From NCBI GenBank assembly GCA_021234155.1, contig JAJEKV010000047.1, forward strand, positions 1,166,494-1,230,493: DNA of 64,000 nt, written 5' to 3'. Under the pieces are notes generated by a model. It saw only the letters and a program-made list of their open reading frames with translations, did not search any database and was not told the origin of the DNA. Within the stretch, counting starts at the first letter, position 1, and every line of letters starts with the position of its first letter. Positions 11,159 through 21,900 of the stretch are shown piece after piece. Source of the stretch: Isoetes taiwanensis. Its lineage: Eukaryota; Streptophyta; Lycopodiopsida; Isoetales; Isoetaceae. The position numbers and the translations under genes are program-made.

Positions 11159-11711
11159 CTATGCACTGTAACTGGGGCGGGCTCGTTTTTTCTGCGTAGT
11201 TCATGCAGTGAGTTAGTTGCAGCAACAATAAAGAACATCAAACGAACAGCAGCGTATGAACTCACACCTTGTTGGTAGACCAGTTAACCCTCCCAAAACT
11301 TGTGTCCTTGCAGCAGGCAACCGGGAACGCAAAATCACAGTCATCTAGCTCATCCTTGCACTCCTCCTTCACTGGCTTTGAATCAGCAGAATCTTTGCGG
11401 CCACATTTAGCAGACTCTTCCTTCGGCACTTCGATTTCGTGAATGTAGGCAAACAGATTCTTTGCCCACTCCTCATCAAGCGTCTCGTGCCCAGGGATGT
11501 GTGAAACGTTCGAAACCTTCACAGGGATTCTAATGCATTCACAACCCTGTCCCGAAGGTATGGCGACAGAAACTGGCGGGACCTCTACCAGTGCACGACT
11601 CCGGAGACGCACCTGCAGATTCTCGAGCCTGCAATCCTTGAGCGCCTCTAAAAAACTGAGGTCCACCACGAGGACGCCGTCGAGTATGGCTATTGGGGGG
11701 CAGTCGGCCAT
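11159..11711 (-). CDS. Gene B: intact member of the unknown MULE gene pair
   Basis: The protein is about 158 aa from two exons: 11,268-11,711, then 11,159-11,191 after an intron with donor AAG|GTGTGAG and acceptor CGCAG. It starts MADCPPIAILDGVLVVDLSF, has CECIRIPVKVS, an HETLDEEWAKNLFAYIHEIE segment, an acidic lysine-rich linker, FPVACCKDTSFGRVNW, and ends in the basic tail KKRARPSYSA, a plausible nuclear signal. I recognise no family. Splice sites and the tiny basic last exon are conserved in gene A, which argues that it is a real gene. Accessory MULE proteins such as maize MURB or Arabidopsis VANC are functional analogies only. No sequence relationship is claimed. Confidence 0.72.
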
Positions 11712-11807
11712 GGCTGGAACAGACGAAGATCGAAGCGCCTCACAAGAGCGTCTTCCACGGAATTATGAGTGAATACGAAGAGGATGGTGCTGGTCCGAAG
11801 GCCGAAG

Positions 11808-11990
11808 GATGATTCTGTGGGGTGGAATCACCACCCTTGATTCTGTGTAATGGAATCACCACCCGTTCCGTACGTCAGTTAGCCGCCCGTCAGAATGGCA
11901 GGCATTTGACGTGAAGAAACATTATTGCCTGCGGCATGCAATGATGGCGGAGGGGATTCCATGGCATGGAAACACCATTTCGTGATTCCA
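11808..11990 (-). repeat. Internal GGAATCAC array upstream of gene B
   Basis: GATTCTGTGGGGTGGAATCACCACCC is followed by a second near copy, and then by GGATTCCATGGCATGGAAACACC and CGTGATTCCACC. It lies about 100-280 bp upstream of gene B, mirroring the array upstream of gene A. Confidence 0.75.
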
Positions 11991-12089
11991 CCGGATAGTT
12001 GACGACTTCAGGGATATCTTTCGACCATTGGGCATTTACATGTTAATGGAAATTTGCATTTACACGTGTGAATTTTGAATTCATCCATG

Positions 12090-12640
12090 GAGTATAAACG
12101 TAATATACACGGGAGTATTTGTACTTTAAGTATTATGCATAGAGTATTGTCTACATGCTTAGAGTACTTCTACACAGAGTATTAATACATTGTGTATTTG
12201 TACACAGAGTATTTATACTTATAGTATTTTGTACACATGGTATTTATACACAGAGTACTTCTACATAGATTACTTATACATAGACTATTTGTACTTAAAA
12301 GTATTCATACATTTTGTCCACGGAGTATTTATACGTATAGTATTTTGCACATAGTGTATTTACACATCGAGTATTTATCTACTACCATTGACACAAATAC
12401 ATCGAGCATTTCAACATTGCACACTAAGTATTTAAACACATGGTATTTATACACAGAGTATTTCTACATAGAGTACTTATACATAAAATACTTGCACTTA
12501 TGAGTATTTATACATTGTGTATGCGTACACAAAATATTTATACATATAGTATATTGCACATTGAGTATTCATCTTCAACCTTTGATTCTAATACATTCAA
12601 CATTGTACATAGTGTATTTAAACATTGAATCATTTAGACA
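12090..12640. repeat. GTATTTATAC repeat array, copy 2
   Basis: Same units and same internal markers as copy 1. It lies directly 3' of the minus-strand transposase. Copy 1 lies 3' of the minus-strand gene B. Both are followed on the right by TGCAAAACTCATCAAA, so a gene-3'-flank segment seems to have been duplicated within the MULE. Confidence 0.85.
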
Positions 12641-12694
12641 CATGGTAAAACTCATCAAATTACAGATCATGGTATTTGTGCAAAACTCATCAAA

Positions 12695-13935
12695 TTAAAA
12701 ACCATCTAAGCAAGGCTCTCCACTTTCAACTTCATTCCAACTCCGTTTCTTGTCCTTTGGCCCCCTCTTCCCTATTTCCAAGAGTGGCTTGATCCTTGCA
12801 AGGCTCGTTCCATATGCCGCCTCCTCCTCCAACACTGTCAAAGACGATATAGTTGTGTCATAGGCCTCTTCGTCCATCCTCTCAAGCCTGGTGCCAACTT
12901 GTCTCATCATCACCTCTGTGGCTATGAGGAGGCTGGGATCCTTGGAGGCCCGCCCCATAACCCTTGCAACACACGATTCTAGTGAGGCCCTAGCTTCCTC
13001 TACGATCAACCCAACTTTCTTCATAGGGAAAATGTCATCCTCTAGACTAACTATCTCTTCAGCTGAATCTCGAGGGGGGACCCCAGGTGTACATGGGCGC
13101 AAGTGCTCCATGCCACCACTTGCATTTCCATAATCGGAACCTAGAACCTTCAAGATGTCCTGCTCTCTGTAACTGTCCATTAGTTGGATAACCTTAACTT
13201 GGTGTTTGCAAAGGTTACCTTTGGCACCCCATGGGCAATCACAACTCGCCCAATTCCTATGTGCACCACTCACAAAGTAGGGTTGGCGGTTGAGATCAAG
13301 ACTTTGGACATATGCCTCTCCTCCTTCAAGGCCTACAAACGTGACTGCATCATCCGGAATCCGCCTCGCCCCTCGAATAGCCGACTCGATAATTTTCTCT
13401 TGTGATGTGTTTATAACAAAACCAGCCTCTTTCATCCCCCTGTGTGCTTGTAAATGGAACAACGTGGAGTGTTAGTGCACACGAAAATATACAAAATATG
13501 TTCTCTTTTGGAAATTACCTTGAGTATGTTAAGTGGGTCTCAACATCGTGGACAAGCATGTGTAGTAGCCAATCCATCCTCCTACCCTTTAGTTGTGATT
13601 TGGAGATGCCCAGGCGCATCTTAAGTGACTTGTGCCAAGCCTCTATTGCAGCATTGGTTTCTTGGTTTGAATGGGGAAAGATTCTTGTGGCCAACACCCA
13701 TTCACATATGTTGCGAGTCCACTCTCGAGTCATGTAGGAGGCCAATTTCGGATACTGCGGATACTTTCCTTTCAGGATCTCCAACTTTCTCAAAGCTTCT
13801 ACTTTAACAGCCTCATTGTAAGCCTCTCCATAGTCATTGTTACCTGGGGGACACTTGATTCCATACATGATCTCACCCAATTCCTTAAACATTTGGTTCC
13901 TCAACTCCTTGTTCTTCACGTTCTTGGCTAACCAC
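12695..13935 (-). CDS. MULE transposase, C-terminal part (split gene)
   Basis: This is the 3' half of the transposase whose 5' half is at 39,204-40,780. Exon 13,519-13,935 carries WLAKNVKNKEL and, near its end, TNAAIEAWHKSLKMRL, which supplies the third catalytic acidic residue (Glu) of the DDE core. A short intron separates it from the exon 12,695-13,439. That exon encodes the SWIM zinc finger CDCPWGAKGNLCKH (CxC...CxH), normal for plant MULE transposases, then a helical tail ending at TAA/TAG-type stop 12,695. The exon is cut at 13,935 by the outer retrotransposon. The flank ACCAC is duplicated at the other side. Confidence 0.88.
13931..13935. repeat. Left 5-bp TSD of the outer gypsy element
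   Basis: ACCAC, repeated exactly at 39,204-39,208. Removing the insertion and one TSD copy restores the transposase reading frame across the site. Confidence 0.92.
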
Positions 13936-14505
13936 TGTTTGGGGTCTGGGTTCGGGAACTCCTGCAAGACAGCCCTCTATGAGGACCCTTGGATCTAACA
14001 GGAGAATCCGGGGACTATGTCACGCGGGATTTGCAAGAAAACAATGAAAGGGAAAAGGGAACAACAACAATGAGACAACAATGATAAGCTTCCTTGATAT
14101 CAATGATGGCGATACATGAGCTCTCGCAACCGAGAGAAAACTGAAATGAGACAAGACTCAAAACTCATCTAAAACTCATGTGCTAGCTCTACTCATATAT
14201 ATAGTACAATGGCCTTTGGCCCAATATAGACACTCGACCGATCTGGTGCCGACTCTGGAAGGAGGCCCACGATTCTGAGGAATCTTTGGCGGTGCCTCTT
14301 GAAGTGCCTAGAATCCGACACCGACGCTGGCGGTCGGTGGTGGGCGCTCACTTGTCTGAAACCCAGCCTCTTGTTGGGGCCGGACAGTTTTGATTTGCGT
14401 GGTCTCTTCTTGAGCCTTTGACGACCGCTGGTTGTGGATCCTTGGCCTTGACTTGGTCCGGTGGAATGCATGAATAGTCTGTGCACGGGGAGGCACGGGA
14501 CTAAC
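13936..14505 (-). repeat. Outer gypsy 3' LTR
   Basis: Matches 38,606-39,203 throughout, for example the block CCTTGGATCTAACAGGAGAA and the block AGCTTCCTTGATATCAATGA. It is about 28 bp shorter than the 5' LTR because of small indels. Confidence 0.9.
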
Positions 14506-14517
14506 CTCCCCACCAAA
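14506..14517 (-). promoter_or_regulatory. Polypurine tract of the outer gypsy element
   Basis: On the minus strand the bases TTTGGTGGGGAG end directly at the 3' LTR. This is the expected plus-strand DNA priming site. Confidence 0.65.
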
Positions 14518-14636
14518 TGACACTCGGTCAAGAAAGGGAGGAAGTGCTTCCTCGGAGGGCGGAAACCAGCCCGATCAAAGTGATCCTCCGCGGGAATGAG
14601 GTCGGCGCCATTATGGTAATGAGCAATGAGGTCCCA
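14518..14636 (-). other. Short 3' internal remnant of the outer gypsy element
   Basis: These 119 bases lie between the polypurine tract and the chromovirus insertion, with no coding content. Confidence 0.6.
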
Positions 14637-15280
14637 GTGGCGTCCCCTACTGTATTATCCCCTTGCACTCACGGGTATACAACCGAGTTCATCCCCCATA
14701 CCAGCGCGTTACCGTACAGGGCCCTCCACATGACACCGCAACCGCAGCGGGTTCCGGTGGGAAGAGTGGAAGGGTCATTGCACCCGTCTCCCTCGGGGCC
14801 TACCTAGCCGCTGGGCGTAAAAACATACATGTCGAGCACATACATCAACATCATATGACCATCGCGAAGGATGGTCCTCCACATATCTGCATAGACAAAG
14901 ATCAGCACATCACATAGGGAATCCTACCCAAGGCTCAGACACAGCGTGGGATGGACTGACAAGCTTGGGTCTCCAGAGTTCATTGCGCAGGCAGAATTCA
15001 TGGCAATGGATTTGGCTGGCATAAGAACATGGCCTAGGGTTGTCCACTCCATCCGCCCCTCCCCATTGCACACTTTGCGAGTAGGTTGAAAAGTGTTGGG
15101 ACTCGATATGCGGGCCCACGGATGCATAGCCAAGGGGCTATATCCGGGTTACATCTCCCCAGTTCCGATGGGGCAGGTAGGGATTTCTCCCTCCAGAGAT
15201 CTACAATGCTGACTCAAGGTGACTAGAGGGCCACTGCCCGTATTCGACTTGAACTCAATGGAAGGTCATATTCACCACCT

Positions 15281-15288
15281 CACGAGTG
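15281..15288. repeat. Left 8-bp TSD of the hAT-like element
   Basis: CACGAGTG is repeated at 16,189-16,196. It is present once, uninterrupted, at 27,857-27,864 in the other LTR. Confidence 0.93.
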
Positions 15289-16188
15289 CAAGGGGGGTGC
15301 ACCAAGTATATGTCGTATGAACCATCTGCGTGAACTATATGGGTTTTTTTATTAGTTTAGTCGTATCGTTATACTTACCAAAAAATAAGGAATTTGGTTT
15401 TGAAAGTCGCATGCGGATATGACAAGCATTGTGGGGAGGCCGGTTTGATCTTCATTATCATATGACTAGGGCTCTAGGCCCAGAGGATTCATTTTAAATT
15501 GCTAGAGTGTTGATGAGCTTTGCTAGATGTTGGAACCTCCTTGTCCAAGCGGCGTGAGGCACCAAGAGATCAGGGCGTGTCCATAGAACAATAAGAAACC
15601 TATGTAACACCTCTAAAAATGCTTATGTACTTGAGGGCGTGGAAGAATTATACCAGGGCAACTCAAATTCATACCCTCACCCTATAGCCCCCTAACCTTC
15701 ACCCCAATCCAGTTTACTTTTGCAGAGCAGAAAGGGAAACGAAAACTTGTATGAGTTGTTGCTTTGGTGATTTGGTGCTACTTTAAAAGTTAGTGACATG
15801 GAATTAAGACACTAGAATATACTGGCTTTGATATTTTATGTTTCAAGCTTGAAGTTTGTGCTTCGTATTGTGCATATAGTTTACTAGATGCATTTATGTT
15901 CTATCACCAAGTTCATGTTCGTTAGATCATAAATATTTATTGTTAATAAGGATATAGTAGTAATAATACAAATAAGATTGGGAAAAAAAAAACCGTATAT
16001 ATAAAGAAAGGACTACTTTGTAATGCATTTTTGGCATGTAAATGTATGATATGGGTTGCATTTCCTCACCATTGACTAGTCGTATTACAAGGGGTTTTTG
16101 ATATAAATGTGTCGTATACAATAGGTTTTTGGGTTACATGAGTAATGCAGATGGCATACCCACCTATAGTATAGGTGAACCCCCCGGG
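15289..16188. mobile_element. 900-bp non-autonomous hAT-like DNA transposon
   Basis: The exact 8-bp duplication CACGAGTG fits the hAT superfamily. The ends are imperfect inverted repeats: CAAGGGGGGTGCACC at the left against CCCGGGGGGTTCACC from the right, 12 of 15 matching. No transposase is encoded and the interior is AT-rich. The paired LTR keeps the empty site, so the insertion came after the chromovirus. Confidence 0.88.
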
Positions 16189-17247
16189 CACGAGTGTCGA
16201 GCCCATGCCTTGCCCACACGCAGTGGCAAGCCATTAGACCTAGTCACAGTGACCCCCGGCAGTCTTTACACACCAGAGGGGTCGTTCAAGAGTCAGAACA
16301 TGAACCTCCTTATAAGCCAGTCTGGCCCCTTCACCCACAACCAGGTGTGGCTCTTGTGCACAGGCCGCATCTACAGTGTGCTAGAGAGGCTACTCTAGGA
16401 GCATCAACTACAAAGCTTTAGGTCTCTACCCCCCTTCCCAATACAAGGAGTTCACAGAGATACATCATCCATATACATCACAGAAGAACTAAAGAACAAG
16501 ATCTAATCTATATCATAGAGTTAGGTTCTTTAGTTAGAATCACTATCTAAAGTTCTAGAGGGGCTGCTATGGGCAATCTAATAGGCTAAACCCTATCGAT
16601 TCAATGACTAAAAGCGGGGTTTAGACTATCTAATTGGCCAAATACCCTGATCCTTGAGGGGCTCCTCGACTGAGCTCGACCATCCACGCGGCTTTCGAAT
16701 CTAGAGAAACTAAGGTTGCAATTCTCCGGTCAGTGCGGGATGCGGTTTTGGTTGTTGAGGCTGACCAAAAGCGAGTTGAAAACCCTAAAATCGAAAAATT
16801 AGGTTAGTTAGGGTTTCCAACCCTATATAGACAAGGGGTGGCTAGGGTTTCCAATTATCCCCTTTTGGCATGTGGGATAATTGGTAATGGGGCCCACTTG
16901 CCCTTAAGGGCTAGGTGGCCAAATGTGCCCACATGGAAATGTGTGCACCCAAATGTGCTCACATGGAAATGTGTGCACATTAATGAATGTGTACATTGGA
17001 AAATGTGCACCTTGATTGCTCCTATGGGTATGGCCCACTTGGCATCAAGTGGCCACATGGAAATGTGTGCCCACATTAATGTGTACATTGGAAAATGTGC
17101 ACATTAATGCTAATGCACATTCTTAGCAAGTTGCCCCTAGGGGCTACCCACTTGGCTATCGTTGGCGTACCGTCAATCGGGGTGGCGGTATGCGGCGTGG
17201 CGTGGCGATACAATACGTCCCCGAGCGATATCGGGCTGAACGCCACA

Positions 17248-17258
17248 TTCTCCCCACC
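17248..17258 (-). promoter_or_regulatory. Polypurine tract of the chromovirus
   Basis: On the minus strand GGTGGGGAGAA abuts the 3' LTR. Its core GGTGGGGAG is the same as in the outer element's tract. Confidence 0.65.
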
Positions 17259-18093
17259 TGAAATGATTTCGTCCGGCAGATCGCTGTTCTCCCCACCTTG
17301 GAATCTTCCTAACCCGCAGAATCAACCCGATGCATAACGATATACTACTAAAATACTTACACATTTATTACGATTACCTTAAGGTAATACTTTTATCACG
17401 TTATTATATTATAAAATAACTTATCAATTCCCAACATTACTAACAGATTACTCCAACATTCCCTTAACATTACTATTAAGTTTATCAAAATTTAAAATTA
17501 ACGTTCGAGGTACCCTTGATTCCTTGCAACACATTCCAACAAAATTTGTGTTGCAAGTCTTCGTAGCTCGACCTCCTTGCCCTCGGGGCTCGCGGCTGCT
17601 GCAGTCGACACTACGTTAGTACCATTTAATTATTTAATTAAAATTTTTGGTTATATGGTGACCACCCCACCTATCTACATGGATGCATGGCTAATCTCCC
17701 GGCGTAGGAAGAGGGTGAATCTTCCATTATGGCGGAGGCGGTACGCCTACATGCCTATATGCCGCTCATGCCTACACCTCTAGTTGCCCGGTGTGGAGGA
17801 TATCCTTCTCGCGTGGGCCTTGAAAGGATAGATTCCTCCTATCAAAGCATATATGGGGCTAAAGGTGCTTTTCCTATCAATGCATTCCTCAATGACCTCC
17901 TTTCTCTCGAGGTCGTCTACTCCGCGGTGGGAAGTAGACTTTCTAATCTACCTTCCACTCGCCCAAAGCGGAAAGCGGTCATGCCTACATTGACATTACA
18001 CCACGCCCTAGAGATCATAGTAGTGGTCCCATCGCCGGTGACAACGCATGCGACCCATACTAAGCGTAGGTGGCATGCGTGGATTAATCTTAA
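17259..18093 (-). other. 3' untranslated part of the chromovirus
   Basis: AT-rich then mixed sequence between integrase and polypurine tract. A second TCTCCCCACCTTGG block at about 17,290 repeats the polypurine region. I see no gene. Confidence 0.45.
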
Positions 18094-18717
18094 CTATACA
18101 AGCATTAACCTACACAAATCGACATGCACGGGCGATTTCTTGGAGATGACCTTGCCGTCCCATTGCTCCATAAGCGTGGGTGCTGCTTTTACTAAATCTT
18201 TCTTAAGTACCCACGTGGCGTCTTCCACTGGTAAGTGTTTCCACTTGACCAAATACTGGAGGAATTCTGATCTCCTCGTTTTCTTGAAAGCTTTATCAAG
18301 AATCAATTCTGGAACTATTTCCAGCTGTTCCTCCGTCATTTCCAACAGCGTTGGCGAATCCAAGACTTCGTCTGGATTTGGGGTATGCCTCTTCAGCAAA
18401 CTCACGTGGAAGACCTTATGAATCTTTAGGTGTGCTGGCAAGTCTAGCTTGTAGGCTTGATTGCCTAGTTTCTCGACTATTCTGAAAGGTCCAGCCCACC
18501 TTGGAGCAAGCTTCTTGCAATTGCCGATCCTGAGCTTCGCCTGCTTCACCTTAATCTTGAGCCAAACATCATCTCCAACTTTGAACTCTCTTACTGTTCG
18601 ATGCTTGTCGGCGATGCTCTTTTGACGACTTCTTGCTGCTAGCAGATAGCCACGAACTTCCTCTACAAGCTGCTGCATATCGGCCAACATCTGCTGCGAA
18701 ACTTCCACTTTTGACAC
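18094..18717 (-). CDS. Chromovirus integrase C-terminal part with chromodomain
   Basis: Minus-strand ORF of 207 codons. It contains the GPY/F-type module FKVGDDVWLKIK ... LAPRWAGPFRIVEKLGNQAY followed by FHVSLLKRH, the classic end of plant gypsy integrases. A chromodomain follows (about residues 138-190) with ILDKA, LVKWKHLPVEDATWV and LMEQW. One cage Trp (in VKWK) is present, but the first and third aromatic cage positions are not obvious, as in group II chromodomains. Chromodomains of this kind direct integration to heterochromatin by binding modified H3 tails. Confidence 0.9.
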   Translation of the reverse strand: MSKVEVSQQMLADMQQLVEEVRGYLLAARSRQKSIADKHRTVREFKVGDDVWLKIKVKQAKLRIGNCKKLAPRWAGPFRIVEKLGNQAYKLDLPAHLKIHKVFHVSLLKRHTPNPDEVLDSPTLLEMTEEQLEIVPELILDKAFKKTRRSEFLQYLVKWKHLPVEDATWVLKKDLVKAAPTLMEQWDGKVISKKSPVHVDLCRLMLV

Positions 18718-19400
18718 GGGGTTGTGCCAAGTGTGCGAGTTAAACAGCGATAGCCGTAATTGATCATAAGCGGCGACATTTGGGATGATTCACCTTGGTG
18801 CTATTGTATGCAAACTCCACCAAGTGAATAAATTCTTCCCACATCCCTTGCTTATTCGGACATAGTTTAGTAGCATGTCCTCTAAAATCCTCGTTGGTCC
18901 ATTCAATCCGGCCATCCGTCGAGGATGATATGCCGTGCTCATGGATAGCTTCACCGGATCGCCGCAAAAGAGGTCTTGCCAAAAGGCACTCATGAACCGG
19001 ATCCACGGAGATGATCTCTCTTGGCATGCCATGAAGCCCGAAGATCTCTTTGGTGAAGAGCTTTCTTTGTATCCATGGTCGTATGTCGTGGTTCGCAAGG
19101 CACAAAATGTGCCATCTTCGACAACTTGTCGACCACTACCATTAAGGCATCCTTGCCTCTACTTTGTTCTTGGGAGTCCTGTGATGAAATCCATGCCGAT
19201 TACCTCCCACTTAGCGTTTGGCACCGCTAATGGCTCTAATGCCCACGGAATCGAAGCTGGTCCGCCGTCTGGCTGGCATAGCCGACATTCCTTGATGTAG
19301 CGAGCTATTTGCTTCTTCATTCCTGGCCAATAATAGGCTGCTGCGCGCGCTTTGAAATATGTTTTCATGAATCGCATGGCGGCTATTGGGCTGTTGCAGC
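18718..19400 (-). pseudogene. Chromovirus integrase catalytic and zinc-binding region
   Basis: 19,377-19,159 encodes YYWPGMKKQIARYIKECRLC, the HHCC-finger end, and WEVIGMDFITGLP with the first catalytic Asp. 19,105-18,764 carries the rest of the core in two frames: ECLLARPLLRRSGEAIHEHG reflects a shifted version of the usual F..SF...LF...G..L..S.AYHP block, which is read correctly in the 19,098-18,790 frame (LSMSTAYHPRRMAGLNGPTR). Frameshifts break the core, so it is not functional as written. Confidence 0.8.
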
Positions 19401-20200
19401 GTGTCGTGGAGGATCAACTTCCTTACACCCGATGATTCGGTGCACGCACAACTTGTTCTTATGGTATAACGGGTTGCCTTCCTTCTTATAATGCTTGAAG
19501 GCCTCCCGCTCTTTATCATTCGGCCTCCTTGAAAGGCTTGCCCATACTTCCTCGAATCCACATCCGTTGGCAAAGACTCTTCAATCCTTTTTACCAAAGT
19601 CATTTGGAGCGTCGAAATTGCATTGCAATGCACTCTAGTTGTCGGGGGATGCCTTGAAAGCGCATCTGCTACCACATTAAGCTTCCCGGCTTGTAGACTA
19701 TATCGAAGTCATATTCTTCGAGGAACTCCATCCATCTCTCATTTTGCCTCGGATTAAGGTGTGGTTGCGTGAATACATATTGGAGGCTCGATGGTTTCCA
19801 GATCCAATTGGAACTTCCTTCCCAAGAGATAATGCCTCCATATTCTTAATGCTCGACAACCGCCCGGCAACTCCTGATCGTGCGTGGTGGAAGCGTCTTC
19901 GGCGTCGTTCATCTTCACGGAATCATATGCTACCACCGCGCTCTTCTTGCATAAGCCTTTGTAGCTATCTTACTTGCATCTGTTGCTACCGGCTTATCTT
20001 TCTCCGGGTTCGGCCGAGGGTTAAGGCTGGGGCTGTTGTTAAAGCTTCCTTCAACAATTCAAACCCTTTTGGGCTTTCTTGTGCCAATGCTCTACCCAAT
20101 CTTTCACCTTTCTGTCCTCGTCAGGTGCATTAGCGGGGCTGCTATCTTAATAAAAGTTCTTCACGAACTTCTGTAGTAGTACTGCTAGGTCGAGAAACTT
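19401..20200 (-). pseudogene. Chromovirus RNase H region
   Basis: Ends in [10 protein letters not shown] (from 19,675 on the minus strand), the conserved tail of gypsy RNase H. Upstream, 19,936-19,754 contains [20 protein letters not shown], which corresponds to the A.R.WRHYL.G..F...TD segment. Multiple frame breaks. Confidence 0.75.
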
Positions 20201-21000
20201 GGGACTTCATGCACATTCTTGGGCCAGCCAGAGATAGCGGCCTCAATCTTGGCGGGGGTCTGTTGAGATGCCTTCGCTGAGATCACATGACCTAGATATT
20301 CTACCTTTTACATTGCGAAGTGGCACTTCAACAACTTGGCGTGTTGGTGCCTCTTCAACTTCTCTAGCACTCTTCTCAAGTGTTGTACGTGCTCTTCAGG
20401 GATCTCGCTATACACCAAAATGTCGCCAAAGAAAACAATCACAAAGGTGTCCAGAACTCCACGAAGATATCGTTCATGAGCCTCATGAACGTTGGGGGGC
20501 ATTTGATAAGTTTAAAGGCATTCTTGTGGAACTTGTAATGCCCATACCGCTTCTCGAAGGCGGTCTTATGGATATCTTCTTCCTTTATCCTGATCTGATG
20601 ATATCGACCTTAAGTCGATTTTGAGAAGATCTTTGCCCTTGGAGCTGATCCATCAAGTCGCCCGATCTTGGAAGCGATACTTGTTCTTAATGGTGTGCTT
20701 ATTCAACTGTCTATAGTCTATGCACATTCTCAAAGATCCATCCTTCTTCTTGACAAAAAGGATGGGCGCTCCAAACGGCCGAGACACTAGGTCTAATGAA
20801 ACCTAGGTCGAAAGCGGCTCAAGAATCGCTTCTTCAGCTCGACAACTCCGTGTTGTCATTCTATATGGAGCCTTGCTTGTTGGTTTTGTTCTGATTCGAA
20901 AGTGCTATCTCGCGACTCGACTCTATAAGGAGGGAGCCGCTTGATCTCATCCGGAAAGAGATCATGGAACTCCGTGATTAGCCGAGATACTTGCCCGGCA
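20201..21000 (-). pseudogene. Chromovirus reverse transcriptase region
   Basis: Minus-strand reading from 20,502 gives PPNVHEAHERYLRGVLDTFV then IVFFGDILVYS, the RT active-site block. The expected FxDD is FFGD here, so one catalytic Asp is replaced by Gly in the consensus as given. Downstream EHVQHLRRVLEKLKRHQHAK fits. The N-terminal RT motifs up to about 20,950 are in other frames. Confidence 0.78.
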
Positions 21001-21900
21001 ACCTCGGCTGGAGGCGTTGTCTTCTTTGCTTCCTTCTCGATTCCGGCTCACTAATCTCAAGCTTGAAGATGTATGCCACTTGCTCACTCTTGATGCACTT
21101 GAGCAGCCGTTTAGGCGACATGCACCGCATGATGGGAACAACTTCCTTACCTGTTATCTCAATGATCTTGCCGTCGGGGCGTTGGGAAGGTCACCTTCCG
21201 CTTTCCCACAATCGATAATGGCCCCCGCCGCCCTAAGGTACTCCATTCCTATGATCAAGTCATACTTTCCAATGCCCATTACTTACGCTCCCCATCCGGA
21301 TATTAATCCACGGCAAGTCGATGTCGGTTAATTCTCTTGCCCACCGCCCGCCTTCTTGCACCACTTGCTAAAACAACGGGACTTGGCTTTGACTTTAGCG
21401 GCTTCAATTTCAACATCCCTGAACCCGGGGATGCAAAGTTATGGCTACTTCGAGTCTATCAAGACTATGAATGACTTAGCTTTAGCCTTCCCTACTGTGG
21501 AAATTACCTTATAATCGCTCTCTTGCTTGCTCAGATCTATTGCGGCAAAGATATGACACTCACCACAGAATATAGTCAGGGCCTCTTAGCCGCCGCCGTC
21601 CGACAGGGCTTCCCAATCTCCCAACTCCGCTAGAGCTGCACTCATGACGAGGGGGTTTGCTGTCCTATGGTTTGGAAGCACTGAAGTACCATTTTGCTTT
21701 TTCTATACACTCCTGCCTCTTTTCCTTAGGCATTGCTTGCAAAAAGGATACCACCGCTTTGGAGTAGTTTGACCTCTCGCTTGTCCTTGAAAGACACTGC
21801 TTCTTCTCTGTTTGCTTCCCCGGTTCCCACAGATTGTGTTCTAGTTAGTTTGGACTGGCTGCCACAGGGGCTATAGCTTCGTCACCTTGCCTTTCTCCCC
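21001..21900 (-). pseudogene. Chromovirus protease region
   Basis: On the minus strand around 21,200-21,275 the reading YDLIIGMEYLRAAGAIIDC matches the C-terminal block of gypsy aspartic proteases (YDVILGMDWL...IDC). The catalytic D-S/T-G could not be placed with confidence because the frames are broken. Confidence 0.6.

Larger units (their letters stand above)
14638..17247 (-). repeat. Chromovirus 3' LTR (with hAT-like insert)
   Basis: Aligns with 27,222-28,916 along its whole length once the insert at 15,289-16,188 is removed. Long runs are almost identical, for example the G/T-rich block at 16,840-17,150 against 28,500-28,810, with repeated ACATGGAAATGTG units. It ends GCCACA. Confidence 0.9.

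Noticed and set aside
9043-12050. A separate smaller MULE nested around genes A and B
   Set aside because: The flanking arrays look like internal copies of the motif. I found no inverted ends or target duplication at their outer borders.
13936-14505. Terminal repeats placed first at TGAGGACCC (13,980)
   Set aside because: The LTR match extends further left to TGTTTGGGG, where the 5-bp TSD and the restored transposase frame both agree, so 13,936 is the border.
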